Shown here piece by piece: positions 29,001-38,000 of a stretch of DNA of 42,167 nucleotides. Source of the stretch: Mesostigma viride (lineage: Eukaryota; Streptophyta; Mesostigmatophyceae; Mesostigmatales; Mesostigmataceae); contig RPFO01001691.1 of the NCBI GenBank assembly GCA_009746045.1, positions 1 to 42,167 on the forward strand. Reading direction: 5' to 3'. Under the pieces are notes generated by a model. It ran no database searches and had not been told where the DNA came from. It was given only the letters and a program-made list of their open reading frames with translations. The stretch's first letter is position 1; every line of letters begins with the position of its first letter. A program made the translations under genes and the position numbers.

Positions 29001-32000
29001 GAATCGCATTGCGCCTTGTACTTTGGGAGATCCTGCATCTGGAACAGGGAGGTGGACGTGGGTATTACAAGCATTGGGCTGATATGCGGCTGATACAATC
29101 GTGCCTATATGCCGCATCAGAATGCGCCAGTTGTGCTGCTGTTTGCCATGCTTTATGCCTCGTATCATGATCCGGTGAGCCTTGTGTAATGCAGGTTGCC
29201 TGGAAACAGGAGTGCCATGCAGGAAAGCGACTGCACATTCATGTTTTTACTGTCAGTTCAGTCTATTCATTCGCTCCCTCCCTCCTTCCTCCCTCCCTCC
29301 CTCCCTCCCTCCCTCCCTCCCTCCCTCCCTCCCTCCCTCCTCCCTCCCTCCCTCCCTCCCTCCCTCCCTCCCTCCCTCCCTCCCTCCCTCCCTCCCTCCC
29401 TCCCTCCCTCCCTCCCTCCCTCTCCTCCCTCCCTCCCCCTCCTCCCTCCCTCCCTCCTCCCTCCCTCCCTCCCTCCCTCCTCCTCCCTCCCTCCCTCCCT
29501 CCCTCCCTCCCTCCCTCCTCCTCCCTCCCTCCCTCCCTCCCTCCCTCCCTCCCTCCCTCCCTCCCTCCCTCCCTCCTCCCTCCTCCCTCCCTCCCTCCCT
29601 CCCTCCCTCCCTCCCTCCCTCCCTCCCTCCTCCCTCCCTCCTCCCTCCCTCCCTCCTCCCTCCCTCCTCCCTCCCTCCCTCCCTCCCTCCCTCCCTCCCC
29701 CTCCTCCCTCCCTCCCTCCCTCCCTCCCTCCCTCCCTCCCTCCCTCCTCCCTCCCTCCCTCCCTCCCTCCCTCCCTCCCTCCCCTCCCTCCCTCCCTCCT
29801 CCTCCCTCCCTCCCTCCCTCCCCCTCCCTCCCTCCCTCCCTCCCTCCCTCCTCCCTCCCTCCCTCCCCCCTCCCTCCCTCCCTCCCTCCCTCCCTCCCTC
29901 CCTCCCTCCCTCCCTCCCTCCCTCCCTCCCTCCCTCCTCCCTCCCTCCCTCCCTCCCTCCCTCCCTCCTCCCTCCCTCCCTCCCCCCTCCCTCCCTCCCT
30001 CCCTCCCTCCCTCCCTCCTCCCTCCCTCCCCCTCCTCCTCCTTCCTTCCTTCCTTCCTTCCTTCCTTCCTTCCTTCCTTCCTTCCTTCCTTCCTTCCTTC
30101 CTTCCTTCCTTCTTCCTTCCTTCCTTCTTCCTTCATTTACGTGCTTGTACGTACAAACCCGTTTGAATAGGTATCAGCCCAGTGGATTTGTGTCGCCACT
30201 TCCACTCCATCCGCGATTCCCTGCACTTGTTTTGTGCAAGCTGATATGCGCGCAGCCAATGACCCTCATGGGGAGCCCCATTTTGGTGCAGATCAGCTCA
30301 TCGGTGTGATCATAATACCGCTCCCCTCGCCAATAGCCTTTAGTCCTTTTGGTCTTCCTCACCCTACCAATGTTTTGTCCACATCTAACATAGTAGTTTG
30401 AGACTCTATCCATCATATATTCTCCTGCTAGTAATATAATAGTAGTATTGTATATCTAATATAATGTGCTGCATGCTCTCTTGCGACGCTGCTTGCCTCC
30501 CCTTCCCCCCTTTGCTTTTCTGCCCCCTGTGCTCGGGCCCCCTCCCCCAGGTGGGCCTGACCCCCCTCATCTGGGCGTGCTGGCAGGGCCACGAGCGCGT
30601 GGTCGCAGCACTGTTTGCGCGCGGCGCCAGCATCGGCATCGCCGACGAGGACGAGGAGCGGCCGCTGCACTATGCGGCGCAGTACGGCCACGTGGCGTGC
30701 GTGCGGCTGCTGCTGTCGCACGGGGCGGTGGTGGATGCGCGAGAGAGGTGGGTGGGCGCATGCAGCCATTCAATAGGTCGCAAGACAATCGGTTGTGATG
30801 AGTGGACAGGGTGGGTTGAGTAGCCAGCGTACATGGGTGGGCGCGCGCTTGAGGTGGGTGCGCGCGCGTGCAGCGACTAGAACCAGCGGTTGCATTGCAA
30901 AGCAGTAGGAGGATAGGGAGTATTCGAAGGACCAGCACATGGAGCATTCGAAGGACCAACATAGGGAGTATCGAAAGACCAACCTAGGAAATATTCAAAG
31001 GACCAGGGAGTCTTCGGAGGATCAACATAGGGAGTATTTGAAGGAGCCAGGGAGGGTTCGAAGGACCAATATATGGAGTAGCCAGCATGTATTTCCTCAC
31101 ACCTCTATTAGTATGCGAGGATCCCATGGCTCCATGTTGTCTCAACGAAAAGGATTTGTTTAGACAATCGGGGTTTGTTTCATTAATAATTTTGCTAAGA
31201 CTTTGACGCATGTGATGCAGGATCAATGCTGCACCCCTGCATGGGTCGAAAACAAATCCCTTGCCCCTTGCCCCTAACCCCTTCACCCGTTGCCCCTTGC
31301 CCCTTGCCCCTTGCCCCTTGCCCCTTGCCCCTTGCCCCTTGCCCCTTGCCCCTTGCCCCTTGCCCCTTGCCCCTTGCCCCTTGCCCCTTGCCCCTTGCCC
31401 CTTGCCCCTTGCCCCTTGCCCCTTGCCCCTTGCCCCTTGCCCCTTGCCCCTTGCCCCTTGCCCCTTGCCCCTTGCCCCTTGCCCCTTGCCCCTTGCCCCT
31501 TGCCCCTTGCCCCTTGCCCCTTGCCCCTTGCCCCTTGCACCTTGCACCTTGCCCCTTGCCCCTTGCCCCTTGCCCCTTGCCCCTTGCCCCTTGCCCCTTG
31601 CCCCTTGCCCCTTGCCCCTTGCCCCTTGCCCCTTGCCCCTTGCCCCTTGCCCCTTGCCCCTTGCCCCTTGCCCCTTGCCCCTTGCCCCTTGCCCCTTGCC
31701 CCTTGCCCCTTGCCCCTGGCCCCTGGCCCCTGGCCCCTGGCCCCTGGCCCCTGGCCCCTGGCCCCTGGCCCCTGGCCCCTGGCCCCTGGTCCCTGGCCCC
31801 TGGCCCCTGGCCCCTGGCCCCTGGCCCCTGGCCCCTGGCCCTTGGCCCCTTGCCCCTTGCCCCTTGCCCCTTGACCCCCCCCCCCTGTGACAGGAAGCAG
31901 CAGATGACAGCGCTGCACAAGGCGGCACAGGCGGGCCACCAAGAGGTGGTGGAGATGCTGCTGGACACGGGCGCCTCGGTGCACGCGGCCGAAGAGTACG

Positions 32001-35000
32001 GGGGTTGGACGCCGCTTCACCTCGCTGCGTACAAGGGACACTTGGACGTTGCAGAGGTGCTGCTGTCGCAGGTGGGTGCCGCTCCAGGGGCCCATGTTGA
32101 TGAAGGGTGGCTTCGGCGTGCCGATGCAGGCCGTCAGCTTTGGGCTAGATGGTCGCTGGGCGTGCAACCTGAACACCGCAAAAGGTCATGACAGCATATT
32201 CTTTTAGTATAATCAACGAGACAACCAGCGCAGGCCAGAAATCGGGAGAATTCGGACCATGGTAGCTCGAGCCTGTCATTATCTTTCCTGCGTGTTCGAG
32301 TCATTCAGGATGATGAATATGAATGGAGGTGGAAATGTGTAGCTTGTTCATTGAAATCATGGCTGTACGCTAAGAGCGACTAGATAACCTAGACGGTGGG
32401 GCCGGAGACATCTTGCTTGATCAGGGCGTGTGTTTCGAGCCTAACTGGCCCGGAGTGTCTAGTGGTGAGCACCATTGCTGCAATTGCTCTCATAATGTTA
32501 TAGTTAGAATTCATAATGTTACTATGCATATGTTACTTTTAAACTTGCACTGTAGTATATAAATTTCAATGCACAAGGCTACACATTTCCATCACCATTC
32601 ATATTCATCATCCTGAACGACTCGAACACGCGGACAAGATAACGGCAGGCTCGAGCTACCATGGTCCGGATTCTCCCGATTTCTGGCCTGCGCTGGTTGT
32701 CTCCTTGATATAGATGAATGAATCATGCATATAATAGTAAAAATGCTAGATATGCATGCTAGATATGTTACTATAGATACTATGTGGATGCCAGAAAAGC
32801 TGTTTTGGAACAGTACAGACGTGCCTGTAAGCAAATAATACATCCTTACACCTGTATAAGCAAACTTCGTGACCGTTGGTCCAATAATTAGGGGGAGTGC
32901 CGTTGACAATTAGGCAGTGAATCGTGATGCAAAAATCAGCCATTCGGGCGTACTCTGGAGATCTCCGGAGATCGAGGGGCGAATCACAGATACACTACGG
33001 GCGAAACATGGGATCCAACTGACTGACTGACTGACGTTACTACTAGGCGAAGGGACGTAAAACATTTCAGCACCGACGGAAGGATCTTCAGCTAGCCACG
33101 GGCAACTAGCCACGGGCAATCTCAGCAAGGGACGAAAGCAAATGACGGGCGACGGGCCGCTACTTAAGCCAAGGGCAACAAGCCAGTAGCCACGGGCCAC
33201 GGGCAACTAGCCACATGCCAAAATTTTCAGCAATGGAGGGATGAAAGGAAGTTCAGCGGGCCACTACTCCCACTAGCCAGTAGCCACGGGGCCACAAGCC
33301 AGTACCGGGCCACGGCACCGGGCCACGGGCGACGCGACGGGCCACGGCCACCGTGGGCCACGGGAATTTAGATTCTGCACAGCCGGACTCGAATAGGAGT
33401 CTCCATTGGCAGAGTAAAAAATAGTAGGGGGCTTGGCCCCCGTCGGGCCTACTTGTGTGTGATAATACATGTTTGTGATAATAATACGTGCGATAAGACA
33501 TGAGTGTGATGGTAGTACATGTTTGTGTAGTAATACATGTGTGTGATAATACATGTGTGTGTGGTAATACATGTGTGTGTGGTAATACATGTGTGTGTGA
33601 TAATACATGTGTGTGTGATAATACATGTGTGTGTGGTAATACATGTGTGTGTGGTATTACATGTGTGTGACGATTATGCATGTGTGATCGTGGTCAAGGG
33701 TTGTGGCACCTGGAGCTGCTCGGCGAACAACGCAATGTTCACCGTTCAGCTGGCCGTATAACGTATTTGTGGCGTCAGTCGCAACGGCTGGCTTCTCCAG
33801 CATGGACAACAAACGCTTTCGAGGGGGAGTCAATGCCTGACCTGGTCTATTGACAGCTCGTATACAGATATAACTCTTGTCTACCGCCAAAGGACGGCGT
33901 GAAGCAAAGTAGCTAACCCTCAGTTTGGTATCTCGGATCCCCCAACAGGGGGCACCTCTTAACCGGAAGGATCAGGACGGGCGGACACCTTTTGAGCTGG
34001 CGGCAGACCCCGCTGTCAAGGAGCTCCTGTCCAGCTGGCAGCGCCGCGTGGTCTGCTACTCGGCCAAGGAGATCAGTGACTTCGCGCAGGTATGGTCAGG
34101 CAGCGCGTGTGTCCCGATGCTTTGTAATTTGCGCTCAAATCGCTACTTCCTGGGATTTGCCAAGTCTGCTCGTGTGGCGCCCAGTGTCCATCACCGGGCA
34201 TGGACAATCTTCCCAGTAAGCTTAAACTTTTCCTTGAAAAGCATACGAACAAGTGCATCTTTCCTTGTTCCCATCCACCAACAACGACTCCACCAGTGCT
34301 GCCGCCACCACTGCAGCCACCACCACCTCACTGACCTGCATGACATCCTCAGTGCCAATGCCCGTTGCCACGCCATGCGTGTGAACCTAACCAGGGTTTC
34401 CGTGAGGAGGGCGTCCTGGGCGAGGACGACCTGTACATCAGCTACCGCGGCATGGACAGCCTGCGGAGGACACCTGTCCTCGTCAAGCGCCTCGTGCCAG
34501 GTGCCAGTGCGTGGGCGCTCCACGTGTTCGACAAGGAGCTGGAGGTAAGGGTGGCAGCGGGCCACAAGCCTGGACCTTGGCCAGTTCATCAGCATGGCGT
34601 CCTTATGTTTAATAAACACCTCCTCTCACTGAGTCACCCCCTCTTTTTCCCATATCCTTCGGGCGTAATCGTCAAAACCATCACCCCCCATTCCCATGCT
34701 TTGTGCTTGCTTCTTGGAACCCCCGCGACGCCCCCGGCTCCAAACCCAGGCGTACACGGCGCTCAGCGACCCCCACTTCCTCCGCCTGGTCGGCTACTGC
34801 CGCGAGGAAGCGCCCGCCGCCTACACCGCGGGTGACGGCAGCCATAACAACAACACAGGCGGGGGTGACCGCTGCTGGTGCCTCGTGTACGAGTGGGCGG
34901 CGCACGGGTGTGTGGAGGACCGGCTGGCCGGGCGGGGCCCCGTGCAGGGGCCGCTGAGCTGGCAGGCGCGCCTGTCCATCGCAGTCCAGGTGGGTGAGGG

Positions 35001-38000
35001 GCACAAGGAGAAGAAAAAGGAGAAGAAGGAGAAGTTTGCCGGCCTTACTGTGGGACATGACTAGAATAACGGAACATCGCCTCTCGTGCAAACCTAACAT
35101 CCCTGCGTCCCCTTGAGACCGCGATCCCTCCTTTGGGAGCTTACTGTGGGACATGTGCACTGTCCATGTTCGGACATGTGCACGTGGGGGCATGTGCACT
35201 GTCCAGGTTGGGCCAGGTACACTTTGGGACATGTGCACTATCCAGGTTGAGATATGTGCACTTGGGGACATGTGCACTATCCAGTCTGGGACATGTGCAC
35301 ATTGGGACATGTCTACAATACCAATCGAAACATCATAACCAAACCAATAGCCGACCAGACGGAACATCACCCTGATCAACCACTTCTTATCTACTGAACT
35401 AGTTGAGGAATGTACGCCGGCGGGTCCCGCTAGTGGGGTCGCATCCCTAGCCGGTGAGCTTCTCCCCGCTAGTCGGTACTCTAGTGGGGTCGCATCCCTA
35501 GCCGGTGAGCTTCTCCCCGCTAGTCGGTACTCTAGTGGGGTCGCATCCCTAGCCGGTGAGCCTCTCCCCGCTAGTCGGTACTCTAGTGGGGTCGCGTCCC
35601 TAGCCGGTGAGCCTCTCCCCGCTATCCGGTACTCTAGTGGGGTCGTGTCCCTAGCCGGTGAGCCTCTCCCCGCTAGCCGGTACTCTAGTGGGGTCGCGTC
35701 CCTAGCCGGTGAGCCTCTCCCCGCTAGTCGGTACTCTAGTGGGGTCGCGTCCCTAGCCGGTGAGCTTCTCCCCGCTAGTCGGTACTCTAGTGGGGTCGCA
35801 TCCCTAGCCGGTGAGCCTCTCCCCGCTAGCCGGTACTCTAGTGGGGTCGCGTCCCTAGCCGGTGAGCCTCTCCCCGCTAGCCGGTACTCTAGTGGGGTCG
35901 TGTCCCTAGCCGGTGAGCTTCTCCCCGCTAGCCGGTACTCTAGTGGGGTCGTGTCCCTAGCCGGTGAGCCTCTCCCCGCTAGCTGGTACTCTAGTGGGGT
36001 CGCGTCCCTAGCCGGTGAGCCTCTCCCCGCTAGCCGGTACTCTAGTGGGGTCGCGTCCCTAGCCGGTGAGCCTCTCCCCGCTAGCCGGTACTCTAGTGGG
36101 GTCGCATCCCTAGCCGGTGAGCCTCTCCCCGCTAGCCGGTACTCTAGTGGGGTCGCGTCCCTAGCCGGTGAGCCTCTCCCCGCTAGCCGGTACTCTAGTG
36201 GGGTCGCGTCCCTAGCCGGTGAGCCTCTCCCCGCTAGCCGGTACTCTAGTGGGGTCGCGTCCCTAGCCGGTGAGCCTCTCCCCGCTAGTCGGTACTCTAG
36301 TGGGGTCGCGTCCCTAGCCGGTGAGCCTCTCCCCGCTAGCCGGTACTCTAGTGGGGTCGCGTCCCTAGCCGGTGAGCCTCTCCCCGCTAGCCGGTACTCT
36401 AGTGGGGTCGCGTCCCTAGCCGGTGAGCCTCTCCCCGCTAGTCGGTACTCTAGTGGGGTCGCGTCCCTAGCCGGTGAGCTTCTCCCCGCTAGTCGGTACT
36501 CTAGTGGGGTCGCATCCCTAGCCGGTGAGCCTCTCCCCGCTAGCCGGTACTCTAGTGGGGTCGCGTCCCTAGCCGGTGAGCCTCTCCCCGCTAGCCGGTA
36601 CTCTAGTGGGGTCGCGTCCCTAGCCGGTGAGCCTCTCCCCGCTAGTCGGTACTCTAGTGGGGTCGCGTCCCTAGCCGGTGAGCTTCTCCCCGCTAGTCGG
36701 TACTCTAGTGGGGTCGCATCCCTAGCCGGTGAGCCTCTCCCCGCTAGCCGGTACTCTAGTGGGGTCGCGTCCCTAGCCGGTGAGCCTCTCCCCGCTAGCC
36801 GGTACTCTAGTGGGGTCGTGTCCCTAGCCGGTGAGCTTCTCCCCGCTAGCCGGTACTCTAGTGGGGTCGTGTCCCTAGCCGGTGAGCCTCTCCCCGCTAG
36901 CTGGTACTCTAGTGGGGTCGCGTCCCTAGCCGGTGAGCCTCTCCCCGCTAGCCGGTACTCTAGTGGGGTCGTGTCCCTAGCCGGTGAGCCTCTCCCCGCT
37001 AGCCGGTACTCTAGTGGGGTCGTGTCCCTAGCCGGTGAGCTTCTCCCCGCTAGCCGGTACTCTAGTGGGGTCGTGTCCCTGTTGAGCCTCTCCCCGCTAG
37101 CCGGTACTCTAGTGGGGTCGCATCCCTAGCCGGTGAGCTTCTCCCCGCTAGCCGGTACTCTAGTGGGGTCGCATCCCTAGCCGGTGAGCTTCTCCCCGCT
37201 AGCCGGTACTCTAGTGGGGTCGCGTCCCTAGCCGGTGAGCCTCTCCCCGCTAGCCGGTACTCTAGTGGGGTCGCATTCCTAGGAGCTCCTACCGGAAGAG
37301 ACTCAAGTTTCTGCCTTCCTTGGCTCGTGCGATGCTGCACATACCTTCTCCAGCCCTGCTGGACCATGCTGACGAGTGTCTTTCCAACGGGCTCGTTTGC
37401 TGAGGGGTAGTTATGGTGTTTTATGGTTTTTTTTAGCTACATATTCATATGCATTTAGTAGTACGTGCATTGGGCTGCCTATTCATATCTACATACCATA
37501 CCATACCATACCATACCATACCATACCATACCATACCATACCATACCATACCATACCATACCATACCATACCATACCATACCATACCATACCATACCATA
37601 CCATACCATACCATACCATACCATACCATACCATACCATACCATACCATACCATACCATGCCATGCCATACCCTACCCTACCCTACCCTACCCTACCCTA
37701 CCCTACCCTACCCTACCCTACCCTACCCTACCCTACCCTACCCTACCCTACCCTACCCTACCCTACCCTACACGCCACGCCACGCCACGCCACGCCACGC
37801 CACGCCACGCCACGCCACGCCACGCCACGCCACGCCACGCCACGCCACGCCACGCCACGCCACGCCACGCCACGCCACGCCACGCCACGCCACGCCACGC
37901 ACGCCACGCCACGCCACGCCACGCCACGCCACGCCACGCCACGCCACGCCACGCCACGCCACGCCACGCCACGCCACGCCACGCCACGCCACGCCACGCC

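Larger units (their letters stand above)
32072..33948 (+). other. Ankyrin gene intron 6
   Basis: It contains the foldback element, a run of short GCCACGGGCAACTAG-type repeats (33095-33360) and a (TGTGTGATAATACATG)n-like array (33470-33675). No exon was recognised. Confidence 0.7.

Noticed and set aside
29182-30309. Three overlapping Pro/Ser/Leu frames and one antisense Gly/Arg/Glu frame of about 290-375 codons
   Set aside because: They are translations of the CCCT/CCTT microsatellite in all frames. The 4 bp unit simply lacks stops.
31226-32191. Long Pro/Leu/Ala frames and antisense Gly/Ala/Arg/Lys frames
   Set aside because: They are artefacts of the TTGCCCC heptamer array. Only the part from 31894 to 32071 is real exon.
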